64,000 nucleotides of DNA from an uncultured Anaerolineaceae bacterium (GTDB taxonomy: Bacteria; Chloroflexota; Anaerolineae; Anaerolineales; Anaerolineaceae): positions 1 to 64,000 of the forward strand of contig CALIHP010000060.1 in NCBI GenBank assembly GCA_938020565.1, given 5' to 3'. Under the pieces are notes generated by a model. It did not search any database. It was given only the letters and a program-made list of their open reading frames with translations, and was not told the DNA's origin. Each line of letters begins with the position of its first letter. Position 1 is the first letter of the stretch. Below are positions 25,362-34,011 of this stretch, piece after piece. The position numbers were made by a program, and so were the translations under genes.

Positions 25362-25410
25362 GCACTGGTCTCCTGTTGAATCGAAGCGTTCTGTTTGAAT
25401 TTTGATCCGG

Positions 25411-26085
25411 CTAACGGGCGGACGATTTCGCAGCTTCGCGGAGCGACCGGACCGCGCGGCCGTAACCGACGGGGTTACGGAAAATCGAGGTCCCGGCGAC
25501 GAATACGTTCGCGCCAGCCTCGGAGCAGAGCCGAATCGATTCTTCGTTAATTCCGCCGTCGACTTCGATATCGACGTCCAGCCGCGCCTCGTCGATCCAG
25601 TTCCGGATTACGCGGATTTTTTTCAGCGTCTGTGGGATGAACTTCTGTCCGCCGAAGCCGGGGTTGACCGTCATGACGAGAACCATATCGACGAAAGGCA
25701 GCAGCGGTTCGATCATCCCGGCAGGGGTTCCCGGGTTGAGGACGATCGAAGGCTTTGCGCCGAGACGGCGTATTTCGGTCAGGGTTGAATGAATATTCTG
25801 GTTGTTTTCGACATGAACCGATACGATATCCGCGCCGGCTTCGATAAACGAGTGGATATGCCTTTCCGGCTGAATGATCATCAGGTGCACGTCCAGCGGC
25901 GCGGCGCTGATTTTTTTTAACCCTTCTACGACTGGAACGCCGATCGTAATATTCGGAACGAATGAACCGTCCATGACGTCGACATGGACCCAGTCGGCGC
26001 CGCCGTTGACAACCGCGTCGACCTCGTTCCCCAATTGCATGAAATTCGACGCTAAAATCGAAGCTGAAAGTTTAACCGGTTTCAT
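25411..26085 (-). CDS. rpe: Ribulose-phosphate 3-epimerase
   Basis: 224 residues, TIM barrel. Interconverts ribulose 5-phosphate and xylulose 5-phosphate. Motifs: LSASILASNFMQLGNEV, WVHVDVMDGSFVPNITIG (metal His/Asp), VHLMI, MVLVMTVNPGFGGQKFI and VDGGINEESI. Stand-alone gene here. It would supply xylulose 5-phosphate to transketolases such as the one encoded at 37746-39532. Confidence 0.95.
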   Translation of the reverse strand: MKPVKLSASILASNFMQLGNEVDAVVNGGADWVHVDVMDGSFVPNITIGVPVVEGLKKISAAPLDVHLMIIQPERHIHSFIEAGADIVSVHVENNQNIHSTLTEIRRLGAKPSIVLNPGTPAGMIEPLLPFVDMVLVMTVNPGFGGQKFIPQTLKKIRVIRNWIDEARLDVDIEVDGGINEESIRLCSEAGANVFVAGTSIFRNPVGYGRAVRSLREAAKSSAR

Positions 26086-26172
26086 TCCTGTTCCTCATTT
26101 CCTGCCCTTTATTGTACCCTCTTGCCGAACGGCGGCGCGGAATTTTTTTGGATTGCGTGCTTCCCGGTGGAT

Positions 26173-26979
26173 TTATCCGGCGAGTATCCTGTCGAGCCGT
26201 TCGGCGGCTTTCAGTCTTGGCGCAGGGTCTTTCGAAAGGAGAATCAGGATCGATTCAGCGAGTTGGCCCGGGAGGTCGGGACGGAATCGGATCGGATCGG
26301 GCGGCGTCTCATTGACCTGCGCGCGCATGACGGTTTCCGCGTCCTGCCCTTCGAAGACTGTCCGCCCGCAGATCGTCCGGTAGAGGATCGCGCCGACGCC
26401 GTACCAGTCGGAAGCGGGAACCGGAGGATATCCGCGCGCGCATTCCGGCGGCATGTAATACGGCGAGCCGTTGACGATTGCGGCTGGGGCGGCGGGGAGC
26501 GGTTCGTCGATTCGGCGCGCTTCTCCGAAGTCGCTGATTCTCAGGCGGTTTTCGGCGTCGATCAGGAGGTTCAGCGGCTTCAGGTCGCCATGCACGATTC
26601 CGCACGCATGAATCGCACGGACTCCCGCGCAGAGATCTCGCCCGTATGCCGCCGCAAGCGGAAAAGCCAGCCCGGTTCCGACGGGAAGCGCGTCCTGAAG
26701 CGTGCCGCCCGGGACGAACGGCAGGACGATCGCCGCGGTATCCGCTTCGGTCAGGAGGTCTGAAACCGGAAGGACGTTCGGATGGCGAACGCGGGACTGG
26801 AGCTCCGCGCCGCGGAAGAAACGTGCGCGCTCGGCCGGGTCCGCGGCTTCGCTCTTCAAAACTTTCAGGAAGACCGCCCGTCCGGTCAGGCGGTCGGCGG
26901 CACGGAAGAGCTCGACGATTCGCCCTGTCCCGAGCGGCTGGATATGTGTAAAGCTGCGAAATAGCGCCTCGTAACTCAT
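26173..26979 (-). CDS. Serine/threonine protein kinase (Hanks type, non-RD)
   Basis: 268 residues, one kinase domain with no membrane segment. ATP lysine in AVFLKVLK; catalytic loop HGDLKPLNLL (Asp, Lys, Asn kept; the usual Arg before Asp is Gly, so a non-RD kinase); DFGEA metal site; MPPECARG in place of APE. The glycine loop reads GTGRIV. Likely active. Divergent from an SH3-membrane protein and a PP2C phosphatase, which probably form its regulatory partner set. Confidence 0.9.
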   Translation of the reverse strand: MSYEALFRSFTHIQPLGTGRIVELFRAADRLTGRAVFLKVLKSEAADPAERARFFRGAELQSRVRHPNVLPVSDLLTEADTAAIVLPFVPGGTLQDALPVGTGLAFPLAAAYGRDLCAGVRAIHACGIVHGDLKPLNLLIDAENRLRISDFGEARRIDEPLPAAPAAIVNGSPYYMPPECARGYPPVPASDWYGVGAILYRTICGRTVFEGQDAETVMRAQVNETPPDPIRFRPDLPGQLAESILILLSKDPAPRLKAAERLDRILAG

Positions 26980-27054
26980 CTTGATTTATAATATTAGCAT
27001 GGTTCTTCTGCCGATTGGAAAAAGGTCCGCATCCTATAAATTTGAAGGCTGTTT

Positions 27055-27564
27055 ATGAGATCCCGTTTGGAGCGATCCTCCTCTTCGTTAATTCCGTTCT
27101 GGGCGGTCGTTGCGGCGATCGTAACCGGCGCGGGCCTGTTCGTCGTGCTGATGGTCGCGATTACGAGAAGCGCGCTTGAAAACGATCCGCCGCTTCGTTC
27201 GGCGCTGGCTCAGGTGACCGTTATTCCGGCGCCGACGGTTACGCCGACCGTTCCGGTTTCGTCCGAACCGAGGGAGCTTTCGGTTCGGTACGTTTCGCCG
27301 GAGGGCTTCTCGATCGGCGCTTTCGTCAAGATCGCGAATACGCAGGGCGCCGGGCTGAAGATCCGACCGGAGCCCGGAACCGGGAGCCAGACCTCGTTTA
27401 TCGCTAACGAGGATGAACTTTTCGTGATTACCGACGGACCCGACGAACGGAACGGGTATACCTGGTGGAAATTGGCGGGATTTGAAAATTCTGAACGAAC
27501 GGGGTGGGGCGCGTCGGCTTTTTTCGCGTTGGTCGCCCCGCCGTCGGACGGAGCGGCTGAATAA
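27055..27564 (+). CDS. Membrane-anchored SH3-domain protein
   Basis: 169 residues. A basic cytoplasmic start, one membrane helix (~14-38), a Pro/Thr linker (~60-80), then a bacterial SH3 domain (~95-165): ANTQGAGLKIRPEPGTGSQTSFIANEDELFVI... WWKLAGF..GWGASAFF. SH3b domains often bind cell-wall peptides. The stop TAA is directly followed by the PP2C start (no gap), so the two are coupled. Confidence 0.8.
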   Translation: MRSRLERSSSSLIPFWAVVAAIVTGAGLFVVLMVAITRSALENDPPLRSALAQVTVIPAPTVTPTVPVSSEPRELSVRYVSPEGFSIGAFVKIANTQGAGLKIRPEPGTGSQTSFIANEDELFVITDGPDERNGYTWWKLAGFENSERTGWGASAFFALVAPPSDGAAE

Positions 27565-28344
27565 ATGGATTCGAATCAGGCAGAACGGTTTGACTATGCT
27601 ATGGGGCATGATATCGGCAGGTTCCGGCCCGTAAACGAGGACGCGATTTTCGCGTTCTCAGCGCAGGTCATGCGGATGGATACGCTGACGCCGGTTGGCC
27701 TGTTTATCATTGCCGACGGAATGGGCGGGCATTCCAGCGGCGAAAGAGCGTCCGCCAGGGCAATTTCCGAGTTTACCGGCGATTTTTTCCGAACGGTCTA
27801 TCCGAAAGCGATCGACGCGGGGGGCGGATCTTCCGATCCCGGCGAGGAGATGGCGCGCTGTCTTGAGCGGACGAACGCGACGATTTACGCGGATATTCCG
27901 AACAGCGGGACGACATTTTCGGCGCTGCTGCTGGTCGGGAATTCGTATTGGATTGTGCATGTCGGCGATTCGCGGATTTACTATTTTCCGGAGAATCAGG
28001 ACGAAGCGCAGCTGACGAAGGATCATTCGCTTGTGCAGATGATGATTGATCTCGGAGAGATCACGGAGGAAGAAGGAAAGACGCATATCCGGCGGAATGT
28101 GATCCTGCGATCGGTCGGATTCGAATCGTCGGTTCAGCCGGATATCTATCAGGGAACGTTCGAGGCGGGCGATCGCTTTCTCCTGTGCTGCGACGGGGTC
28201 TGGTCGGTCGTGGGAACGGAGGCGTGGGAGGAGATCCTTCGCTCGTCGGAACCGATTCAGGATCAGGCGCGGCGCCTGGTTGAAGCCGCGAACGAGGCGG
28301 GCGGGCCGGATAATATCAGCTGCATCCTCGTTCAGTGCGGATAA
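27565..28344 (+). CDS. PP2C-family serine/threonine phosphatase
   Basis: 259 residues, soluble. Metal-binding motifs are intact: RPVNEDAI, IIADGMGGHSSGERAS, VGDSRIYY, TKDHSLVQ, CCDGVW and GGPDNISCILV. Dephosphorylates Ser/Thr phosphoproteins, probably those of the kinase encoded at 26173-26979. Contrast with the degenerate PP2C domain at 5002-6975. Confidence 0.93.
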   Translation: MDSNQAERFDYAMGHDIGRFRPVNEDAIFAFSAQVMRMDTLTPVGLFIIADGMGGHSSGERASARAISEFTGDFFRTVYPKAIDAGGGSSDPGEEMARCLERTNATIYADIPNSGTTFSALLLVGNSYWIVHVGDSRIYYFPENQDEAQLTKDHSLVQMMIDLGEITEEEGKTHIRRNVILRSVGFESSVQPDIYQGTFEAGDRFLLCCDGVWSVVGTEAWEEILRSSEPIQDQARRLVEAANEAGGPDNISCILVQCG

Positions 28345-28376
28345 ATGGACGGATAAGAGCGGAAAGGACGGGCGCT

Positions 28377-29108
28377 ATGAATAATAAGAAACAGCGAATA
28401 CTGGTTGTGGACGATGAAGAACGGATCGTGCGCATGATCCGGCTCAACCTGGAGCATGACGGTTTCACCGTAATTGAGGCAAATAACGGAATGCAGGCGA
28501 TTAATCAGGTCCGGGAGAAGCTTCCGAACCTGGTCATTCTCGATGTGATGATGCCGGGGATCGACGGATATGAGACACTGTCGCTGATCCGCGAAACGAG
28601 CCAGGTCCCGGTGATCATGCTGACGGCAAAGAGCGAGGAAGAGGACCGGATTTATGGTCTCGAGCTGGGCGCGGACGATTATATTACGAAACCGTTCAGC
28701 CCGCGCGAGCTGGTCAGCCGGATTAAAGCGGTGCTGCGGCGGACGGAAAATCGGAGCCCGGACGAAGAGGACGTTATCCGCGTTGACGATCGCCTGACGC
28801 TGGATTTCGGGAAACGCGAAATCTGGCTGGACGGCGAGCTGGTAAAGCTGCGCCCGACGGAGTATCGCCTGCTGTATCATCTGGTTAAAAACGCCGGGTG
28901 GGTGATGACGTATGATCAGATTCTGGCGAAGGTCTGGGGGTATGAGTACCGGGACGAGACGCATTACGTCCGGCTGTATGTCAACTACCTGCGGCAGAAG
29001 CTGGAAAAGGATCCCGCGAACCCGAAGTATATCCTGACGGAGCGCGGCGTTGGTTACCGCTTCGTCGATTATAAGAACTCAGCGAAAATGGAACCGCCGT
29101 CGGTTTAG
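28377..29108 (+). CDS. OmpR/PhoB-family response regulator (orphan)
   Basis: 243 residues from ATG 28377 (MNNKKQRILVVDDEE). Receiver domain with phospho-acceptor Asp in VILDVMMPGIDGYE (~55), LTAKSEE and the YITKPFSPREL lysine. The C-terminal winged helix (~145-235) has LRPTEYRLLYHLVKNAGWVMTYDQIL and YVRLYVNYLRQKLEKDP. No histidine kinase is adjacent; it follows the PP2C gene by 32 nt, so it may be co-transcribed with the Ser/Thr signalling genes. Confidence 0.93.
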   Translation: MNNKKQRILVVDDEERIVRMIRLNLEHDGFTVIEANNGMQAINQVREKLPNLVILDVMMPGIDGYETLSLIRETSQVPVIMLTAKSEEEDRIYGLELGADDYITKPFSPRELVSRIKAVLRRTENRSPDEEDVIRVDDRLTLDFGKREIWLDGELVKLRPTEYRLLYHLVKNAGWVMTYDQILAKVWGYEYRDETHYVRLYVNYLRQKLEKDPANPKYILTERGVGYRFVDYKNSAKMEPPSV

Positions 29109-29254
29109 CGAACGGAAGGCGGCCTGTCCCGCGGCGAGCGGTTTTTTGTGGAACGGGGAGCCCGCGAGGGGATGTTTTTTGAGGCTCCTTTTTTCCGGAC
29201 AGCGGGCGGTCGTGTTAACAAATTGCTGACGGATCGTTTAGGCGGCTCTGATGA

Positions 29255-29290
29255 TTCGTTGTTATTTTTCTAACGAACCTTTCCTATACT
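29255..29290 (+). promoter_or_regulatory. Promoter and palindromic operator of hsp20
   Basis: A -10 TATACT lies at 29285-29290, about 70 nt before the hsp20 ATG. A palindrome TTCGTT-N11-AACGAA (29255-29277) covers the expected -35 position, a classic repressor location. It is not a CIRCE element, unlike that of groESL. Confidence 0.45.
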
Positions 29291-29358
29291 CAGGGCAAAT
29301 CAGGAAACAAGCTGGGCGATGAAAAAAAAGCCCAACGGAAAAGGAAAGGAAAAATATC

Positions 29359-29805
29359 ATGTATTACAGAATCAATCATTACCCCGTTCGTGAACTCGTC
29401 TCGATGCAGGATTCGATGAACCGGTTATTTTCGAACATGTTTGCGCCGTCGGCGGAGGATGGAACGCTGGTCGCCTCACCCGCGATTGACATGAAGGAAA
29501 GCGAAAACGAGCTGTCGGTTCGGGTAACGCTTCCGGGCGTGGATCCGAAAAACGTTGAATTATCGGTCAACGAGAACGTTTTATCGGTGCGTGCGTCGAT
29601 TGAGGAAGAGGTTGAAAAAGGCGAAACGAAGAGCGTTTTCCACCTGCGCGAGAATACGTTTACGTCTTACTATCGCGAAATCCGGCTGCCGTTCGAGGTG
29701 GACGCGGATAAAGCCGAGGCCGATTATAAGAATGGGATCCTGACGATTACGCTTCCGAAGGCTGAAATCGTGAAGCCGAAATCGATTCAGATCCGCACGA
29801 AATAA
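29359..29805 (+). CDS. Small heat-shock protein, Hsp20/alpha-crystallin family
   Basis: 148 residues. Holdase chaperone that binds unfolding proteins. Alpha-crystallin domain (~40-140): PAIDMKESENELSVRVTLPGV, ENVLSVRAS, FTSYYREIRLPFEVDADKAEADYKNGILTITLPKA, which contains the A-x-x-x-n-GvL signature; C-terminal SIQIRTK carries an I-x-I-like anchor. AAAGGAAAGGA precedes ATG. Confidence 0.95.
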   Translation: MYYRINHYPVRELVSMQDSMNRLFSNMFAPSAEDGTLVASPAIDMKESENELSVRVTLPGVDPKNVELSVNENVLSVRASIEEEVEKGETKSVFHLRENTFTSYYREIRLPFEVDADKAEADYKNGILTITLPKAEIVKPKSIQIRTK

Positions 29806-29837
29806 CGCCGCTTTTCAAGGGACTTCCTTTTTTTCAG

Positions 29838-29870
29838 GAGAGCCCCCCCAACAGGGGGGGCTCTCGGTTT
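29838..29870 (+). terminator. Terminator after hsp20
   Basis: 12-bp stem GAGAGCCCCCCC / GGGGGGGCTCTC with loop AACA, followed by GGTTTTAA. It sits between the convergent hsp20 and rbsD genes. Confidence 0.8.
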
Positions 29871-29894
29871 TAAGCGGACGGGAGGACGAGGGCG

Positions 29895-30293
29895 TCAGAA
29901 CGTGACGCCGCCTTCGAGAAGGATATTGCAGTAGGGGGTGCATTCTCCGGTTCGGATCTGCGCCTTGCAGGATTTCGACAGCGCTTTCAGCTCCTCGTGC
30001 GGAACGGCGTCGAGCGGAAACTGGTCGTCGATCAGGTCCTGGAGACGGATAAACGCATTCGGCGAGGCGTCTTTTATTTCAGAGCTGATCACACCGCGCT
30101 GAACCTCCAGCTCGCCCAGAACCGCGTCCAGGACGTCGAAGAAGGAGGGAACCCCTTCGCAGACGGCTAAATCGATCCATTTTACGCCGGGGGGACAGGG
30201 CATCCCGGCGTCCCCGATCAGGATTGTATCAAAATGTTCTAACTCTGCGATGATTTTAGACAGGTCGCCATGAAGGATTCCACTTTTTTTCAT
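29895..30293 (-). CDS. D-ribose pyranase (RbsD family)
   Basis: 132 residues. Catalyses pyranose-furanose interconversion of a sugar after uptake. Family motifs: MKKSGILHGDLSKIIAELEHFD (His near residue 20), LIGDAGMPCPPGVKWIDLA and the late ECTPYCNILLEGGV. GGAGG precedes ATG. Last gene of the nine-gene sugar operon. Confidence 0.9.
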   Translation of the reverse strand: MKKSGILHGDLSKIIAELEHFDTILIGDAGMPCPPGVKWIDLAVCEGVPSFFDVLDAVLGELEVQRGVISSEIKDASPNAFIRLQDLIDDQFPLDAVPHEELKALSKSCKAQIRTGECTPYCNILLEGGVTF

Positions 30294-30328
30294 CTTTGCC
30301 TCCTGATTTTCGCTGGCGCGGGACGGGT

Positions 30329-31747
30329 TCAGTCCGCCTCGTGCAGGTAGGTTTCCCAGCCCAGATAACCCTCGAAAGCTTCGACGAGGATATCCGCCAG
30401 ATTATTTTTAGCGATAGCTACATGATGCTCAAAGCCATTGGCGCAGATGAAGCGCATCAGCTGCTGAAGGCGCGGAATTTCGACGACGCCGCGACCGCCG
30501 AACGTCTTGAGCTCGTCGTCAACGAATCTCCCTTCCCCAGCGTAAGCCCGGATACAGCCGTTGGCGTCGTCCGTCGATACGCGAGCATAGGTCAGGTTTC
30601 CGGCGGGGATTCTGCCGTCGACGCTTCCCATCGTGTTTTCGGTCCCCATGGTTGTGGCTAAGATTTTCGCGTTATTCATGCAGGCGTCCGGCACGTAGCA
30701 TTTGGCAAAATTGCCGCAGTGGAAAACGACGCATTTATTTTTCTCTTGCGCGTAGTTATTGTTCCAATCGACGATAATCGCCGGTTCTGTTCCTGCCAGC
30801 TGAAGCGCGTACATTGAGAGAACGCCGGTAATATCGGTTTCGCAGGCGGAAGGGACGAGCTCCTCGCTCATCATGCTCATCAGCGTACAAACGTTGATCC
30901 CGAAATTTTCCTGGAGCGAATTCCAGCATTGAATCGCGGTTGCGTCGATCGCGTTGTCGCTGATCCAGCGGTCAAGAACGGTCTTAAATTTAGCCATGCG
31001 CGTCAGCGAAGCGTCCGGAACGCCGGGATGGGGAATATAACTGTTGATTTTTTCGAGCGCGGCGCGAACGGCTTTATCGTCGTCGCTGAGACGGGAGGAT
31101 GGGCCGATTATTTCGGAAAGATCGGCGGTGCAGACCGAAATTCCGGCGCTTTCCAGGAGCTTTTCGCTGTAGCGGACGGTGTTAAAGGCGTTGGGCCGCG
31201 CGCCGATTGCGCCGAAACGCGCGTTTCGAAGCTTATTGACGACACGGCAGACGCCGCAGAATTTTTTCAGGTCTTCCTTGAAGCTAACTTCGTATGGATA
31301 AACGCAATGATCCTGCGTCAGCGTAAAGTCGTAGCTTCGTTGGCGTAAATTCGCGCAGACGGAAATCTTTCCGCAAAACGAATCCCGGCGATTGGCGACG
31401 TCGAATTTATCCAGGTCGTCGGGAAACGCCTGAACGAGGATCGGTACCCGGAGACCGGACAAGCGCAGCGTATCGGCGATTCCTTTTTCGTCGCCGAAAT
31501 TCGGCAGGCTGATCAGGATGCCGTCGATCTCGTCGGCGTGTTTTTTGAACAGGTCGGCGCAAAGCCTGGCATGGTCGTAGGTGGTGACGGCGCCATGGAT
31601 ACCGGCGTTCCCGTCCAGCGCGACGTACCCGACGCCGAGCTCGTCAAGCGCGGCGAACATCTGCGTCCGCGCGGCGGAGACAAGCGACGCGGGAAAAAAT
31701 TCGCGGGACCCGAACAATACGCCTAAGGTTATCTTTTTTTTCATCAT
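30329..31747 (-). CDS. L-fucose/L-arabinose isomerase family protein
   Basis: 472 residues. Resembles the FucI/AraA-like COG2407 group: TLGVLFGSREFFP start, AIQCWNSLQENFGINVC and MMSEELVPSACETDITG (acidic metal ligands), then NCGNFAKC-type stretch and C-terminal RFVDDELKTFGGRGVVEIP. Likely isomerises an aldose to a ketose before phosphorylation. Catalytic specificity cannot be read. Eighth gene of the sugar operon, behind two hairpins. Confidence 0.78.
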   Translation of the reverse strand: MMKKKITLGVLFGSREFFPASLVSAARTQMFAALDELGVGYVALDGNAGIHGAVTTYDHARLCADLFKKHADEIDGILISLPNFGDEKGIADTLRLSGLRVPILVQAFPDDLDKFDVANRRDSFCGKISVCANLRQRSYDFTLTQDHCVYPYEVSFKEDLKKFCGVCRVVNKLRNARFGAIGARPNAFNTVRYSEKLLESAGISVCTADLSEIIGPSSRLSDDDKAVRAALEKINSYIPHPGVPDASLTRMAKFKTVLDRWISDNAIDATAIQCWNSLQENFGINVCTLMSMMSEELVPSACETDITGVLSMYALQLAGTEPAIIVDWNNNYAQEKNKCVVFHCGNFAKCYVPDACMNNAKILATTMGTENTMGSVDGRIPAGNLTYARVSTDDANGCIRAYAGEGRFVDDELKTFGGRGVVEIPRLQQLMRFICANGFEHHVAIAKNNLADILVEAFEGYLGWETYLHEAD

Positions 31748-31798
31748 TTGCTTCTCCTCTTTTCTCTAAATAGGGCTTCGCTTCTATCTTTTCGGTTC

Positions 31799-31884
31799 GT
31801 CTTTCGACCGGAACCTGATTTTCCCGAATCGGGCTCCGGTTGAAAGACGACGGGGGAGTCCATCCTGATTAAGGCTCCCCCGTC
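31799..31884 (-). terminator. Tandem hairpins between rbsB-like and isomerase genes
   Basis: Two back-to-back stems: 31799-31812 with 31835-31848 (14 bp, one GU), and GACGGGGGAG 31849-31858 with CTCCCCCGTC 31875-31884 (10 bp). In the minus-strand transcript they follow the substrate-binding-protein gene, with only a weak TCTTTC tract, so they may partly terminate or protect the upstream mRNA end. Confidence 0.6.
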
Positions 31885-31895
31885 CGTTTCCCGTG

Positions 31896-32873
31896 TTACT
31901 TCTTTTCGCAGCTGGTTACGCCTTCAATCGGCGCAAAGACCTCGTACATGCATGCGTTTTCCTGATTGACCAGAACGCAGTCGATCGATTGTTTTTCCTC
32001 TTTTTCGAATTTTCCATTCGTCAGGTAGTAATCAGCCTGTTCGACCGCGGTAATCGAAATTGCGGCGACCGGCTGGAGACCGGTGGCTTTAATTCCCCCG
32101 TCGCGGATCGATTGAATAACGTCGTCGGATCCGTCGAAGCCCATGACGATTACGTCCGGTTTCCCGGCGGCTGCGAGCGCCGCGTACGCGCCCATCGCCA
32201 TCGTATCGTTGCCGCAGATGACACCCTTGACGTCCGGATTTGCCTGAAGCAGCGTTTCCATCTTCGCGAAGGCTTCGGTCTGGTCCCAATTGGCGGTGTC
32301 CTGCGCGATCATTTCCAGCCCTTCATATTCGTCGATAACGTCATGAAAGCCCTGCGAACGAACGTGCGCGTTCGTATCGGTATCGCGTCCGGTCAGCTCG
32401 ATATACGTTCCTTCTTCTTCCATCAGCTCAACGAAATATTCGGCGACGATCGAGGCGCCCTGATAGTTGTTGGAAACGATCTGAGCCGCGGCGATGCCGT
32501 CTTCGCTGATTTCCCGATCGATCAGGAAAGTCGGAATCCCGGCCTCTTTGGCTTTCCTGACGGCGGCGACGGTCGCGTCGGCTCCGGCGTTGTCGAGAAT
32601 AATCGCTTTCGCGCCTTCGGCGATCGCGGTCTCGAACAGTTCCATCTGCTTGTTGGCGTCGTCGTCATGGGATACGGATTTGGCGGTGTAACCGAGTTTT
32701 TCAGCCGTATCTACGGCGATTTTGGCTTCCGCGCCAAAGAACGGGTTCGCATGGGACGGAGTGATGACGTAGATCAGGCCTTTACTCTCCTGCGGGAGGG
32801 GAGCGGCGGAAACCGACAGTACGGTCCCGAGGACCAGGACGGCAACGAATAAAAACATCAAACTTTTTTTCAT
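31896..32873 (-). CDS. RbsB-type sugar ABC transporter substrate-binding protein
   Basis: 325 residues with a cleavable signal peptide (VLSVSAA, no lipobox). Periplasmic-binding-protein-1 fold: IYVITPSHANPFFGAEAKIAVDTAEKLGY, IILDNAGADATVAAVRKAKEAGIPTFLIDREI, ELTGRDTDTNAHVRSQGF and ICGNDTMAMGAYAAL. These match RbsB-like binders of ribose and related sugars. AGGAG precedes ATG. Part of an ABC system with the two genes upstream on the strand. Confidence 0.9.
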   Translation of the reverse strand: MKKSLMFLFVAVLVLGTVLSVSAAPLPQESKGLIYVITPSHANPFFGAEAKIAVDTAEKLGYTAKSVSHDDDANKQMELFETAIAEGAKAIILDNAGADATVAAVRKAKEAGIPTFLIDREISEDGIAAAQIVSNNYQGASIVAEYFVELMEEEGTYIELTGRDTDTNAHVRSQGFHDVIDEYEGLEMIAQDTANWDQTEAFAKMETLLQANPDVKGVICGNDTMAMGAYAALAAAGKPDVIVMGFDGSDDVIQSIRDGGIKATGLQPVAAISITAVEQADYYLTNGKFEKEEKQSIDCVLVNQENACMYEVFAPIEGVTSCEKK

Positions 32874-32947
32874 TTCAGAACTCCTTTTTTTGATTTCCGG
32901 ACGGAACGGTCCGGTATGACCGCAGGTTAATACGTTGGTTTCTTTCC

Positions 32948-34009
32948 TTATTCTTTTTCTTCGCGCTGCTGTGCAAGGGCGACATGTTCTTCGAGGCGGC
33001 GCTGGACCTGGTCGATGATCACGGCTAAGACGATGACGACCCCTTTTGCGACCTGCTGCCAGAAGGAAGAGACGCCCGCCATGACTAAGCCGTCGGAGAG
33101 GATTCCGATGACGAACGCGCCGATAATCGTTCCTCCGATGCTGCCGATTCCGCCGGCGAGCGAAGCGCCGCCGAGAACGACCGCCGCGATCGCGGTCATT
33201 TCGTAGGATTCGCCGGTCATGGGGTGTGCCGCTACCAGCTGCGAGGCGATAATCAGTCCGACGATCGCGGAACAGAAGCCTGAGATCGCGTAGACGCCGA
33301 TTTTCGTTTTATCAATCGAAACGCCGGACATTCTCGCCGCGCGTTCGTTTCCGCCGATCGCGTAAACATGTCGCCCGAAGGGAAGCTTTTGCGTGGTGAA
33401 GATCGCGATGATTGAGAGGATGATCAGGATCCAGATACTGTAGCTGATCCCCAGGAAGCTTCCCGCCCCCAGGAGCGGAAAGCCGGTGTTGCCTAACTCT
33501 TCGCGCCCGACGAGATTCGGGAAGGTCAGCCCGTTGGAACGGATTTGGGCGAAGCCGCGGGCAATGTACCACATGCCGAGCGTGGCGATGAAGGCGGCAA
33601 CATTGAATTTCGCGATGATAATTCCGTTCAACGTTCCGCAGAGCGTTCCGATGATCAGTGTCAGAATGATGACCATGGGTATTGACGGATAGAATGTATT
33701 TGATCCGATCGCGATTCCATAGTTGATAAACCCGCCGGCCATCATCGCGCAAAGTCCGGCGACCGAACCGACCGAAAGATCGATCCCGCCGGTCAGGATT
33801 ACGAACGTCATTCCGATCGCCAGAATCCCATAAATCGCGACATGCTTCGTCATGACGACGAGATTCGTTTTATTCAGGAAGTTCGGAACGATCAGGACGA
33901 AGATAATCGTCACAATGATCAACGCGATAAAGGCGCGCCCTTTCATCAGGATCGACTGGATTTTGAGCTCGGTATTCTTACTGGTTTTGGATTTTTGAGC
34001 GTTAAGCAT
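32948..34009 (-). CDS. RbsC-type sugar ABC transporter permease
   Basis: 353 residues, about 8-10 membrane helices. Contains TGGIDLSVGSVAGLCAMMAGG and GLIIASQLVAAHPMTGESYEMTAIAAVVLGGASLAGGIGSI-type segment (EAA-like loop) of the BPD_transp_2 family. Starts 3 nt after rbsA; its ribosome site lies inside the rbsA end. Confidence 0.92.
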   Translation of the reverse strand: MLNAQKSKTSKNTELKIQSILMKGRAFIALIIVTIIFVLIVPNFLNKTNLVVMTKHVAIYGILAIGMTFVILTGGIDLSVGSVAGLCAMMAGGFINYGIAIGSNTFYPSIPMVIILTLIIGTLCGTLNGIIIAKFNVAAFIATLGMWYIARGFAQIRSNGLTFPNLVGREELGNTGFPLLGAGSFLGISYSIWILIILSIIAIFTTQKLPFGRHVYAIGGNERAARMSGVSIDKTKIGVYAISGFCSAIVGLIIASQLVAAHPMTGESYEMTAIAAVVLGGASLAGGIGSIGGTIIGAFVIGILSDGLVMAGVSSFWQQVAKGVVIVLAVIIDQVQRRLEEHVALAQQREEKE

Positions 34010-34011
34010 GT

